A stretch of DNA of 64,000 nucleotides from Scalesia atractyloides (Eukaryota; Streptophyta; Magnoliopsida; Asterales; Asteraceae). The notes below the pieces were generated by a model. It did no database searches. It saw only the letters and a list, made by a program, of their open reading frames with translations, and was not told where the DNA came from. The translations under genes and the position numbers were made by a program. Positions 11,444 through 23,000 of this stretch are shown here, piece after piece; the stretch's first letter is position 1, and each line of letters starts with the position of its first letter. The stretch lies in contig CAMTDV010000027.1 of the NCBI GenBank assembly GCA_947069175.1, positions 39,197,369 through 39,261,368 of the forward strand, written 5' to 3'.

Positions 11444-13880
11444 CTAGGAACCTAAAGGTCTTAAGGGTTTGAGAGATTGTTTCTTGGCCAAGTTCCAGTC
11501 TTGATCAGAAGACTTAGCCACAAATCGAGCCTGAGGTGGGCGATTAGGCATAGTCTTCTGATGTCGTGAATACAAAGTTTTAAACGGGGTAAAGGGCTTT
11601 TGACAATTTCGAGCAATGTGCCCGGGAAATCCACAATTGAAACAGGTCTGGCTCTTCTGGAAGAAAACAGTCCGTTCAGCTTGGGAAATTCTGGGCAATT
11701 TGTTTGTCAGTTTCTTGCTTGCGGGCACTGACGGCTGATGCACAGTGTTGTTCTTGACTGTGTCCTGCACACAACCATCAGCACACTTGTTAGTTTTGTG
11801 ATTTGAATTGGACAGTTTTGAACGTGGAGATTTAGGCGAAATTTTAACTGGTATATGTTCAGCTGGTTGCTTAACAGATTCAGTTTGCGACAGCTGAGTC
11901 AAGTTCTCAGAGTGATGGGGGAATTCAGCAGTTGCCTTTTCATTTGTTGGAGACGCCTGTTTGGTTTTCTTCTTTTTGGATCGGCGTGTTCTTTGTTTCT
12001 TAATCTTATTTTTCAAATCACATTTCGTGACAGTTTCTGTAGAGGACACGGGTGGCTCTACAGGGAAATCCTTTTCTGAATTTTCAGAAGATGAGCTTGA
12101 AACGTTACATGAAGGTGGAATCTCGAGATTTTGAAAAATTTGAGAATCTGATTCAGAGTCAGTTTTAAGATTTTCATTTGAATCATTAGAAAAAGAATGC
12201 TCATCATCTGTCGTTTCAGAATCAGTCCCTTGTGCTTGGTTGGAATAAGCTGAGTCGCCCGAATCTTCTAGAATTATGTCAACATCAACGTTCACAGGGT
12301 CGGTTGGTCGTTTCAGAATCAATCCCTTGTGCTTGGTTGGAATAAGCTGAGTCACCCGAATCTTCTAGAATTATGTCAACATCAACATTCACAGGGTCGG
12401 TTGGTTGGTCGACTTTTGCACTGTCGACCCTGGGATTCGCATCAACAGACGAAACCTCTGGAGAAGAACTTCCGGTCTCTTCAGTTGGAAATGATGAAAC
12501 TGAATCATCTATCGATGTTGGACCTGCAGCTAAATTCATGTTTTCATCACAAGAGTTATTACATTTATTAGTATCATTCAAAACATCAGCATTCGATGAA
12601 AAACCAAAATTAAAACTGTCTGAGTTCTCAACACAACCAACACTATTTGAGAATGTAAATTGTTCAGCAAGAAATTGATTTAAAATGTCAGTAGCCGAAT
12701 TGTCTTAATTTGCATTCAGACATTCCTCTTGATCACCCTCTGTAATATCCTCAACGAAAATTTCCTCTGCACATGAGTTAGATACGATAGTATCATTCAC
12801 GAGTTCAGTTTGAGTATCAAAAGATTCTTCTCCTTTAGATTATGTGGAGGATGTTGATTTCTCCGCCTCAGGCATTACTTTCTCCAAACCATCTGTACTA
12901 CCAGAAGGATGATCACTAGATTCATGTGAAAGTGGTGTAGAAGTAACAAAAACATCATCCCTCTTGAGTTCAGTTGGTTTAGAGAACTTTGGGTAGTAGG
13001 GCGTCCATGGTTTAGATAGATAATCTGAAGGTTTACCATAAATCATTTTTTCTGCATTTTCTAAATCAGCCTCAGATTCAGGCATTCTTGTATAGTTATG
13101 ATTATATGGTGGAGGAGCCCTATTATACCTGAGACCTTTGGTAAAATTTTTCTGGTAATTCAGCTGAAGGTCACATAAGTCCTTGACTAGTTTACTGGAA
13201 GTTTCAAATTTTTTAATGTTTATTTCATTTTCTTGAAGCTTCCCTGTCAAGGAATTTAGCTTGGCTAAGGCTGCTTGAAGTTCTACGTCCTTTCAGCTAA
13301 TTTTAACTTATAGTCGTAGACCCAACAGTGTTGTTGGTTCAAGTCTAGCTTTAGCTGAGCTATATCTTGTTTCTGAGCATCGACCTTTATCATAAGAAGC
13401 TTGTTCTTATGTTTAAGGGCGATGTTCTGTGACGCAGCTTGTTGGTATTCAGCTACAAGAACTGAATTATGGGCGCGCATTTGAGATAATTTAAAACAAC
13501 AACTATCAGAATAGAGAATTCGATTTACCATTTCCGAAAGATCAGGCGTCGCAGTTGTCTACGCCATCATGCAGTGGTTGTTGTTCTTGGAGAGATTTAA
13601 CGTTTCCATTTGAGCTGCAGCATCTACCCAGTTGAAGCCTTCGTGCTGTTGGGCCACCAATGCTGTTGACTTCCCGCCCGAGCTGCTCGAGGGACTCGTA
13701 GTGGACTTTGAGGGAGAGACAGGGACCAACTGTCTGTCGCTGCTCTGTATGTCTGCCACCCTAGATGACAGGTACCCGGATGGCGGCTTCTTGCATTCCC
13801 TTGCAAAGTGTCCTGGTTCGTGACGTCTGTAGCATCTGAGTTTGTCCTTTGTGAGACCAGTCTTCAGATTGACAAAGGTT
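11444..13880 (-). pseudogene. Gag-pol linker region with zinc knuckles and coiled coil, fragmented (giant element)
   Basis: Right to left this holds a first zinc knuckle near 13840-13795 that reads CYRRHEPGHFAREC, in which the second Cys of CX2CX4HX4C is Arg (likely one base, TGT to CGT). Next come a Ser-rich piece (13759-13559), a coiled-coil piece (13531-13283), a Pro/Tyr-rich piece with RAPPPYNHNYTRMPE (13250-12840), and a long Ser/Glu/Asp-rich stretch that ends in a canonical CFNCGFPGHIARNC knuckle at about 11650-11610. A 97-bp tandem duplication (12211-12307 and 12308-12404) lies in the acidic stretch. Stops occur between all blocks. Confidence 0.6.
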
Positions 13881-15150
13881 ACCGTCCATACTTCTTCTGA
13901 AACTTGTTAACCCGAAAGGCAGCCATTGCTAGATTCCAGGACACATCGATCTCGTCCAGGTCCTCCTCCATTATTTGATCAACTTCGGTTGGAAGAATGG
14001 ATGGAGGAGTTAGATCACCTGCCAGAAAGGCGTTCAAGCTCTTGATCATCGAAGCCGCAATAGCCAATTTCTCTTCGTTTTCTTTAGTGAGAAATGCAGA
14101 GTTGGACATATGTTGAGCAGGTGCAGGCGCTGGTGCAGCAGTTTGAGGAATGTTGCCTTGTTGAACTGCTTGAGGAATTGCAGGACTGAACACCATGTTG
14201 GGATACTGAGCATGGTACTGTGTTTGAACTTGAGCAGCCGAAATCATAGTGGGATTCTGAGATTGAAGACCGTACACATACTGGGTGTTTTGTGGCATGG
14301 CGATAGGACTATAAACCACGTTGGAGCTACCCTGTGTTTGTGAATTTCCTTGCAGAGGGCTATAAACCAAATTTTGTGACATCAGTGCCGCATTTTGCCC
14401 TGTTATCCCGGCGGCCATCAAACTGCTCTGATGATTTATTTCTTTCTGCTTGTTATCAATCTCACATGATTTGATAGTAGCTACCATTTCTGTGAGAGTG
14501 ACATCATTCAAGTTCTTTGTCTTTTTGATCATTCCCACATCCTCATCCCAACTCTTGGGCAGTGAGTTTAATAACTGTCTGTTCATCGCACTGTTAGTGA
14601 GAGTAATCTCAGCAGAAATCATCTGGGAAACAAGCTTGACATAGCGACGAATCTGGTTTTCAATAGTTTCCCCGTAGATATGATTGAATGAGCTGAATTG
14701 TTGATTCAGCTGATTTACCCTGCTTGCCTTCATGTCTGCATTTCCCACATAGAGATTTTGCAGTTCACTCCAAACTTCCTTTGCGGTCTTACAATTTCTA
14801 ACCGCAATAGAAATATCAGGTCCAAGCGCCATGGTCAGTGTAGCTGAGACCTTTTCATCTTCCTCAATGATCTTAATATCTTCTGGAGTCCACAAGTGCA
14901 CGGGCTTAGGAATTTTTGTGTATGGATCTTGCTCTGTACTGTAGACGATCGTTCGCGGACCATTCATGATACACCTCCACACATCAGGCTCTTTTGCCTT
15001 GCAATATTGTTCGAAACGAAACTTCCATTCGTAATACTCGTCTCCATACGACAAATGTGGCACTTTAGTAGAGGTGCCAATGACTTGATCCAACTCTTGA
15101 TGGAGAGCCAGAGTTTGTGATTGCAGGGCAGCCAGAGTGGCATTGGTCAA
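13879..15150 (-). CDS. gag: Copia gag protein (giant element), open reading frame of 423 residues
   Basis: The longest open frame of this element, read leftwards from the ATG at 15150. The central part (residues about 40-230) has the UBN2/retrotransposon gag signature: YYEWKFRFEQYCKAKEPDVW, DEKVSATLTMALGPDI, CKTAKEVWSELQNLYVG and LLNSLPKSWDEDV. The C-terminal third is Gln/Pro/Ala-rich and then acidic. The protein would form the virus-like particle in the cytoplasm. The ATG lies about 750 bp inside the primer-binding site, which fits a leader of this size. The zinc knuckle has been lost into another frame just downstream, so even this best-preserved ORF would make a truncated Gag. Confidence 0.75.
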   Translation of the reverse strand: MTNATLAALQSQTLALHQELDQVIGTSTKVPHLSYGDEYYEWKFRFEQYCKAKEPDVWRCIMNGPRTIVYSTEQDPYTKIPKPVHLWTPEDIKIIEEDEKVSATLTMALGPDISIAVRNCKTAKEVWSELQNLYVGNADMKASRVNQLNQQFSSFNHIYGETIENQIRRYVKLVSQMISAEITLTNSAMNRQLLNSLPKSWDEDVGMIKKTKNLNDVTLTEMVATIKSCEIDNKQKEINHQSSLMAAGITGQNAALMSQNLVYSPLQGNSQTQGSSNVVYSPIAMPQNTQYVYGLQSQNPTMISAAQVQTQYHAQYPNMVFSPAIPQAVQQGNIPQTAAPAPAPAQHMSNSAFLTKENEEKLAIAASMIKSLNAFLAGDLTPPSILPTEVDQIMEEDLDEIDVSWNLAMAAFRVNKFQKKYGR

Positions 15151-15896
15151 GTCTTATGCTGTCATGCATCGTTCATCATGATTAAATTAACTAGAATTAC
15201 CAAACAGATTTAAAATCAATTTATTTAAGTTTTCTATGATGAACAGTGATTAATCCAAAATCAATCCGGAATGGTCAACTCTGAAGACAGTCGAAATGGT
15301 CAAATTCGGATGATGAATCCGAAACTGAAATTGAATTCGAATTAAAAATCCGAAATGAGAATCCGAATTAAGAAATCTGAATTGAGAAATCCGGAATAAA
15401 AATCTGAGTTGAGAGAATCCGGAATAATTAAGTCTGAAATGCTAATCCGAAAACGAGAATCCGGAATGATGATCCGGAATCTAATCCTTATCCGATTGCA
15501 ACAGTAATCCGAATTTTCAGCAACAGAAATCCGACTTCCAAGGAATTGATAACTACCAACAGTATCTCAGATCCGAGAAATAGTAATCCTGATTGAACAA
15601 CAGTCAGAGATCAATCCGAGATGGTTGATCTCCTTCGTGTTCTTCGGAATCCGTAACAGTAGCAGATCCGAAATACGAGAACCTTCTTCGAGTTCTTCGG
15701 AATCCGTAACAGTAACAGATCCGAAACCTTCAAATCTTCTTCGAGTTCTTTGGAACAGTAGCACTTCCGAGGATGAAAACAGTGATTCTTCTGATCTTGA
15801 ACAGTGATCCGGAACAGTTACGATTCTGAGCAACAACAATACACTTCGAAACAGCTTCTTCAATCAGCAATACCCGGAGCCTGTATTTGAACAGCA
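15151..15896 (-). other. Non-coding leader of the giant Copia, TCCGGA-motif rich
   Basis: Lies between the primer-binding site and gag on the minus strand. From 15240 to about 15830 it consists largely of variants of AATCCGGAAT spaced 10-30 bp apart, with longer repeats such as two copies of a TTCTTCGAGTTCTT-type segment around 15685-15755. No coding potential is seen. The motif TCCGGA is palindromic and shared with the spacer at 2630-3240. Confidence 0.6.
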
Positions 15897-15909
15897 GGCT
15901 CTGATACCA
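15897..15909 (-). other. Primer-binding site (initiator tRNA-Met type) of the giant Copia
   Basis: The minus strand reads TGGTATCAGAGCC, the plant Copia PBS complementary to initiator tRNA-Met, two bases inside the LTR terminus. It fixes element orientation as minus. Confidence 0.85.
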
Positions 15910-15911
15910 AT

Positions 15912-16210
15912 TGTAAGTCCCGATAATGGATCAAACAGGTATCACTAACCTAATCAGTAGTGAAAATAATGATTAGGAAGAAGAACAACTTTGAATTAAA
16001 ACCAACTTGCATACACTAGCAAAGTGTCTGATACAAGTTTTGCAAATACAACTTTCTAACCTTTTCATCTTGACATAATACATCTATTTATAATGATCAC
16101 TAAGCCCACCATTTACAATCCTAAGCCCACAAGGTACTAGAAAGCTCACAAACCCCTCTAAAGCTCAAAATATCCCTAATGTGTAAACATTTAGCAATAT
16201 AGGCCCAACA
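15912..16210 (-). repeat. 5' LTR of the giant Copia (299 bp)
   Basis: The minus strand starts TGTTGGGCC and ends CGGGACTTACA, with TG...CA termini next to the PBS. A TATA element (minus CATTATAAATAG, 16084-16095) sits in the expected U3 position. The partner LTR is not in the window. The flank at 16211-16215 is ATTTT. Confidence 0.75.
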
Positions 16211-17003
16211 ATTTTATATGTCCCGACCTGACCCACTAACCAAATTTTTTTATATAGCTAGGGGTCTAAAATTTTTTAAAATTTTCGCACCCCCTAGGAA
16301 AAAATCTTGAGTCCGCCACTATTAATAACTAGTTGGTCGGATATGAAGATGTTTGAAGTATAGAGTGCGAGAGTACTAAATTAGGGAAGAGAATTTAGGG
16401 TTGACGACACCATCACCTAGTCTTATGGGTACATAATTGTTTTGAGTTTTGAAAATAGAATCTCTCCCTGGTTAGAAATAAATATTCCATTGGTTATGAT
16501 TGTATATTTTATGTCATGTCACCATAACATAATGTTACTTGAGATTCATTGTGTACTGAACAATTTCATTCTATTAACCAATAAAAACATTTTTTTCTTA
16601 ATCTTTAATAATGGTCCATTTCATTTCGCATTTTTTCTTAATCTTTAATAATGGTCCATTCCATTTCGCTTCTATCCATGTATACCAACAAAATTAAAGC
16701 GTAATACTTAACATATTATATTTTTATCTTTTTAAATATTGTTAGTAGTTAATAATTTAACAATGGGCTGGAGATGATAGGATTGTTCAGAAGCCCGATT
16801 TGAGACGGTGCGAGCATGAGCTCAGCTGGGCTCGAATTTTAAATTTGAGCTGAAAACTTGATCTCAAGCACGCGAATGATATTTTTGTCAATGACACAAA
16901 CTTGAACCTTCGTTTAAACCCTTTTCTGACGCTCTTATTATCTCAACTTTCTCTTCAAACACTCCTACATGTTCTAGGGTTTATTGTGAATTTTGATTCA
17001 TCA
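16211..17003. other. Upstream region of MIRO
   Basis: Intergenic DNA between the Copia LTR and the MIRO start codon. It contains a direct duplication of about 40 bp (the phrase CTTAATCTTTAATAATGGTC recurs around 16597 and 16637). I see no other ORF or element. The MIRO promoter and 5' UTR must lie here or to the left; no convincing TATA box could be assigned. Confidence 0.4.
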
Positions 17004-20000
17004 ATGGCTTCTGCTGCAAAATCGAGCTCGACAACCGGTGTTCGGATCGTCGTTGCCGGTGACCGTGGCACCGGCAAATCCAGCTTGATCATCACCGCCG
17101 CTGCGGATTCTTTTCCGACGAATATTCCACCGGTGTTGCCGCCTACCAGGTTGCCGGAGGACATGTTCCCTGATCGCGTTCCCGTTACAATCATTGATAC
17201 ATCTTCTAGGTATTGTTCTATTGACAGTATCCTCTGTCTTTGATAATTACGTTGACCAGTATTTAGACTGTTAAACCATACAAAAAGATGTAAAAACTTT
17301 GAATCTCGCATGTCTGTTGATTGGTGATGCATGTTAAGGAGCACAAAATTAGAGTGAAACTTAAAACACTGAAAAAAAATAACTAAGTTGACCATGACAT
17401 GCGGTTGCAATGGGGCGGAAAAAATAGACGTAAAAACCTTTGAACCATACATGCACGTTTTAGCGTGTTAACCAAAATGTTCAACGGAAAATTTGTAAAA
17501 GACAAAAGTATAGGGACTAAAGTTAAAAGTGGAAAAGTGTTGGGTTAAAATGAAAAATGATTTGTGACAAAGTTGTAAAAAATAAAAAGTATAGGAGTTA
17601 AAAGTAAAATAATTTGAAAAGAATATTAACAAAGCAGAGCCATTAAAGTATAAAGAAACATGTGTTTGCATTGACACTATGCAGAAATTTGTAAAGTTTG
17701 AAAGAAGAAACTGAATGAATTGAGTGATGAGGTTTTTTTTAGTATGGAGAATAGAGGCAAACATGCTGATGAACTAAAGAGAGCTGATGCAGTAGTTCTT
17801 ACCTATGCATGTGATCAAACTTCAACACTTAATCGGTTGAGTACATTCTGGCTTCCTGAACTTAGACGATTAGAGGTATGCCTTCCTATTGCCTAATTTT
17901 GATGAATTTGAAGTTTTTTACTTCAACATTTTGTTTTAGTTTATGGGAAGTTATATTTTAAGAATTATACACACATGTACAGGTGAAAGTTCCTGTCATA
18001 GTGGCAGGTTGTAAGTTGGATTTAAGGGATGAGCAACAAGCAATTTGTTCAGATCATGTGATGTCACCTCTAATGCAACAGTTTTGGGAGATTGAGACTT
18101 GGATTGAATGTTCAGCATACAAACATATTCAGGTAACATGTTCTGTTTTTTCAAGGTTGTAAGCTTTATTTTTAGTGTAAATTTGTATAAGAACTCTAGC
18201 CACATTTATAATAATCTTTTTCAGATCCCAGAGGTGTTTGGCTACGCCCAGAAGGCCGTACTTTATCCAACAGCCCCGCTGCTTGACCACGAGGCACAAA
18301 CTTTAAAACTGCGATGTGTGAGGGCTCTAAAGAGGATATTTATTCTCTGTGATCATGATAAAGATGGTGCCCTAAGTGATGCAGAGTTGAATGATTTCCA
18401 GGTTTCTGTTCCAAATTGAAACTGCAACCCATAGTGTATATATTATTTCCTATACAATGGAGACATTTAATTGTATGATTTTAAACAGGTCAAATGCTTT
18501 AATGTTCCGCTGCAGCCTTCAGAAATAGCGAATGTAAAACTAGTTGTGCAAGAAAACCTGCCTGAAGGGGTCAATGAAAATGGTCTAACATTGACTGGCT
18601 TCCTTTTCCTCCATGAATTATTTATCGAAAAAGGTCGTATAGAGATGACATGGATCGTTTTAAGAAAATTTGGTTACAATAATGAGGTTAGTCTTGGCGA
18701 TGATAAGCTCCTGCCTCCAATTAAAAGAACTCCTGATCAGGTAAACTATTATTTATTATTATTTTTTTGTAGTCTGATATTAGTATAGAAGATGATGGTA
18801 GCGATTTAATCTCAAATAGCATGCTTGCAAATATACATGTTTAGTCCCTCTACTTTAACTTTGCTAATATACATCTTTAGTCCCTCTACTTTTATTCATT
18901 TTAGTATTTTGTCTTATAGTGTTTTTTTTTCTTGCTAACGTGACGAATTGAACCGACTTCAACCAAAAAGTATCGTTACCGGTATCGGGATTGTCACAAC
19001 CGGTATTTTTTTTGTTTTTTATATTTCGTGTTTTAGTTTTTTTTCGATATGGATGTTGATGTTTCGATGTTCTTTTCGTCATGGTTTTACTTTATCTCTT
19101 TTGGTTGCTATATTGCAGGTATCGTACTCATAATCAAACTTCCGCCGCAACGTGCGGGGGAAAATTACTAGTGATCATTAATCTGGGATATGATTGTTTT
19201 TGTGTCTTTGTAGAGTGTGGAGCTGACAAGTGAAGCTGAGGGATTTCTCAGAGGAGTTTTTTACCTTGTTTGACGGTGATGGTGTATGTTTTTACCATCT
19301 TTTTCTTCTAGATTTAAGTTCTCAAGTAAAGATTTATTTGCTTATTCTGTTTCATGGTAATTTTGTGGAGCTTTCGACAATTAAACACAGGGTTTCACCG
19401 AATTTGCATTTCTCTATTATGGAACCTTCGTTCAAATATTTTAATTTATTGGAAATATGCTCATCTTCTGATCAGGATGGCGTTCTTAGTGCACCTGAGC
19501 TAGATGACCTTTTTTCTACGGCACCAGAAAGGTACTGTAACCTTCGTTCAAATTATTTTATAATAGTTATTATTTTCTTCTTGCTCCTTTTGTGTATATT
19601 TTGAAATATAGGGAGTCTATGAAGATTTGCCTATGCACAAGAACACATTGTATTATTTTTTATTTTTTATTATATATACTTTTACCTGTTAATGGTGAAC
19701 TCACGACACATGCACAGGTGGGCTTTAAGGGGGTCACATGACTACATCTGATAAAATTATTAGTAGGATGCGTGGAAGAAGTTTCGAAGCATTAATATTT
19801 ATTTTTAATTCAGATATGTCTGATTGGAAATATATCATAACCACATGTTTATTTATTTTTAATTCAGATATGTCTTTTTGGAAATATATCATAACCACAT
19901 GTTTATAAAATACAGAAAAATGAAAATTATAGCGTCTCTTATGTTTTGCGTTTCTTGCTGCAGCTTATTAGTTTCCATGTCGTGCATTACATGAACTTTG

Positions 20001-23000
20001 TGCATTTTGTATTTTGAATACGCTATCTTACATTGCAGTCCGTGGAATGAAGCTCCATATGCAAATGCTGTAGAAAAAAATGCATTAGGAGGATTATCAC
20101 TCGACGGATTTTTGTCGGAGGTATATATATTTATATTCGAGTGAAATGACATTTTCGTCCCTGAGGTTTGGCCACTTTTGCGACTTTCGTCTAAAAGTTT
20201 GTTTTTCCGCATCTGGATCCAAAAGGTTTGATATCTTGCCATTTTCATCCAACCCGTTAACTCCATTCTTTTTTTAAAGTTAAGTCGGGTATTTTCGTCT
20301 TTTTTGTTAACTTAAAGGCCAATTCGGTCTTTTTCACTCTATGTAAAAAGACCGAATACCCCTGAAAAAAAACCCAATTGCCCTTAAAAGTTAACAAAAA
20401 AGACGGAAATACCCCTGACTTAACGGAGAAAAATGGATGGAGTTAACAAGCCGGATGAAAATGGTAAGATTTCAAACCTTTTGGATCCGGAAGCGGAAAA
20501 ACGAACCTTTGGACGAAAGTCGAAAAAGTGGCCAAACCTAAGGACGAAAATGACATTTTATTCTTTATATTCTTCGAACTTATTAAGTCTTTTTTTATGA
20601 ATATTTTAGTGTAGTTCATTGATGAAAAATGATCTGATTTTTTGTATGCCCTATTTACTTACTACTTAGTTAGAATATTAGATAGTGTTGATGACTTCTG
20701 TATAAGGGAGATTTTTAATTTCTGCTGATTGTTATTTTAATTTTTTTTGTGGCATGCAGTGGGCTCTAATGGCAGTCTTAGATCCGGTTCTTACTATTGA
20801 GAACCTAATATACATTGGATATGCTGGTGATCCTTCTTCTGCAGTAAGAGTTACCCGCAAAAGACGTGTTGACCGCAAGAAGCAAAACTCTGACCGAAAT
20901 GTCTTCCAGTGCTTTGTTTTTGGACCCAAAGAGGCCGGAAAATCTTCATTTCTGCATTCTCTTGTTCGAAGGTATTTCATCTAAACTAGATAAGTTTGTT
21001 TAGGTGGAAAAATGAGCGGGTTGGTTAACAGGTAACTTTTTACATGTTGAAACTATTAGACCATACTATTAGTGTGAGCCCACGGGCCCAACTTAGGTTT
21101 CTAGGGTTTCATATATTCTCTATATAATGTAATCCTATTGAATCAATAAAGCATTCAGTCTTTCATTATCTTACATGGTATCAGAGCCAACCTAGGCTCT
21201 ATATCGTTTTCGCCGCGTCACACACAAATAACCAAACCCTAGCCGTCACCACTTGAGAAAAACCCTAGACAGGGCGGTGTGCCGCCGCCGCCCTGTTCAG
21301 CTGCGGTTTTTGTTCTTTCCCAGTTTATATTTTCTTATTTTCCGTTTAAATAAAGTCTCGGCTTCGATTCAAGATTTCAGCCATCTCACACGTGAGAATT
21401 TATTATTCCAATCGCTACCACACATATGATGCTACGGCCTCATCTTGTTGATTCCGCTTCTCCGTCAAGCTGCTCCTTGACGTCGCGCTGCCGCCGCTTA
21501 ATGGACTACGGTCCCTCACCGCGCCGCCTGCAAGACTACGGTCCGCCGCCGCGCCGCTGCTTGCCGCCGCCGCCCCGCCGCATTAGATGCCTCTTTTAGG
21601 ATTACGGGATCATTCTAAACTGTGGAGTCTCTTGAAGATTATGGATAGTAAGATTACGGAATTTTGGCAGAAGTTTTGACCGAATCTCAAGACCACTCTT
21701 TTTTTATCAGTCATAGCTTTCGGTTTCCTTCCGCTTTAACTGCGGGGGAGTATTAGACCATACTATTAGTGTGAGCCCACGGGCCCAACTTAGGTTTCTA
21801 CGGTATCATATATTCTCTATATAATGTAATCCTATTGAATCAATAAAGCATTCAGTCTTTCATTATCTTACAGAAACGGGTAGGTGCGGTTGAGCGACTT
21901 CACTTTTCCTCCAATTTCTTTGTGTTTTCTATAAGTAGTTATTAAATTTCAATTTGTGGACTTATGACCCATTTCCATTTTAGCTATATTTTTTAGTTTA
22001 TCTGTTTGACCCATTCATATGTTAATGGGTTGACGTTGCCACCATTTTCTTTTAATGAGCTGCAGGCCATTTTCTGAAGTTAATATGCCCACGACTGAGG
22101 TGCAATATACAGTTAATGTTGTTGATCAGCCTGATGTAAGTGCATTTCTTTTTGAATCCTTAATGAATATTATTTGCTTGTTTTACTTTTAGATATTAGT
22201 AGAACTTGCAATTTTGACCCATTTACTTATGAAAAGTTGATTGCAGGTTATGTTTGTATTTCTAACGGGTCAAATGTCGACAATTGTGGTTCTTATGTAT
22301 AAAATCTCAAAAGTCATTCTATTTAATAACCTAGTTTGGTATTGAAATATATTCATAGTTTAATCGTAGTTAACACTGAGCATCTACTAAAGATTCAGTA
22401 TTTTGGAAAGAAGTGTCTCTGACTCTCTGGTCAACGCAATCCTGGTTTCAACCCGTGTACAAAAAATGGCCCGTTTTGACCCATTACCCAACCCACCAAT
22501 TTTTCCTCCCCTATATGTATATGTATATGGTCTAACTCTTATCTTAGAGACTAGACCCACTAAACCGTATGTAACATATGTAACATATGTAACACATGCT
22601 TGTAACACCTACGTAACATATGTTACATCCGTTCTAACATATGATGTTACACATGTTACATTAAAAAGTTTAACTAATTTTTTAACCAAGACTTCAATTT
22701 TCTTTTAAAAAAGAATCGCTCGCTTTTTTTGGGTGTTTTTTTATATATAACAAGCCGATTGAAAATATGCATATTACATGCCCTAAATTTTTTTATAAAA
22801 AAACCGGTTTGTTACACTAGGGTTCAGTCGGTTTAGTCTCTAAGATTGAGTTTAATACATATCCTCCCCCTGTATGTATATATATAATGTTAATTCATGC
22901 GAATTTGGTGTCAATTTCCTCATCTCTTCTCATTCTTACAGGGAACAAAAAAAACTTTGATTTTAAGAGAGATACCTGAAGATGATGTTAAAAAGTTGCT

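Larger units (their letters stand above)
1..16210 (-). mobile_element. Giant SIRE/Maximus-like Copia LTR retrotransposon, 3' end outside window
   Basis: Read on the minus strand, the order is 5' LTR (15912-16210), primer-binding site, non-coding leader, gag, linker with zinc knuckles, protease, integrase, reverse transcriptase, RNase H, a second non-coding stretch and a post-pol ORF that runs off the left edge. Integrase before RT defines Copia. The extra ORF after pol and the DSGCSRHMTG protease site fit the SIRE/Maximus lineage (family knowledge). Many stops and frameshifts show it is defective. Even after removing four of the five integrase repeats the visible part exceeds 12 kb. Without the 3' LTR neither age nor target-site duplication can be tested; the right flank begins ATTTT. 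Confidence 0.8.

Noticed and set aside
16955..17452. 165-residue minus-strand open frame over MIRO exon 1
   Set aside because: Antisense shadow of the GC-rich first exon and intron 1; no family resemblance, while the plus strand encodes a canonical P-loop.
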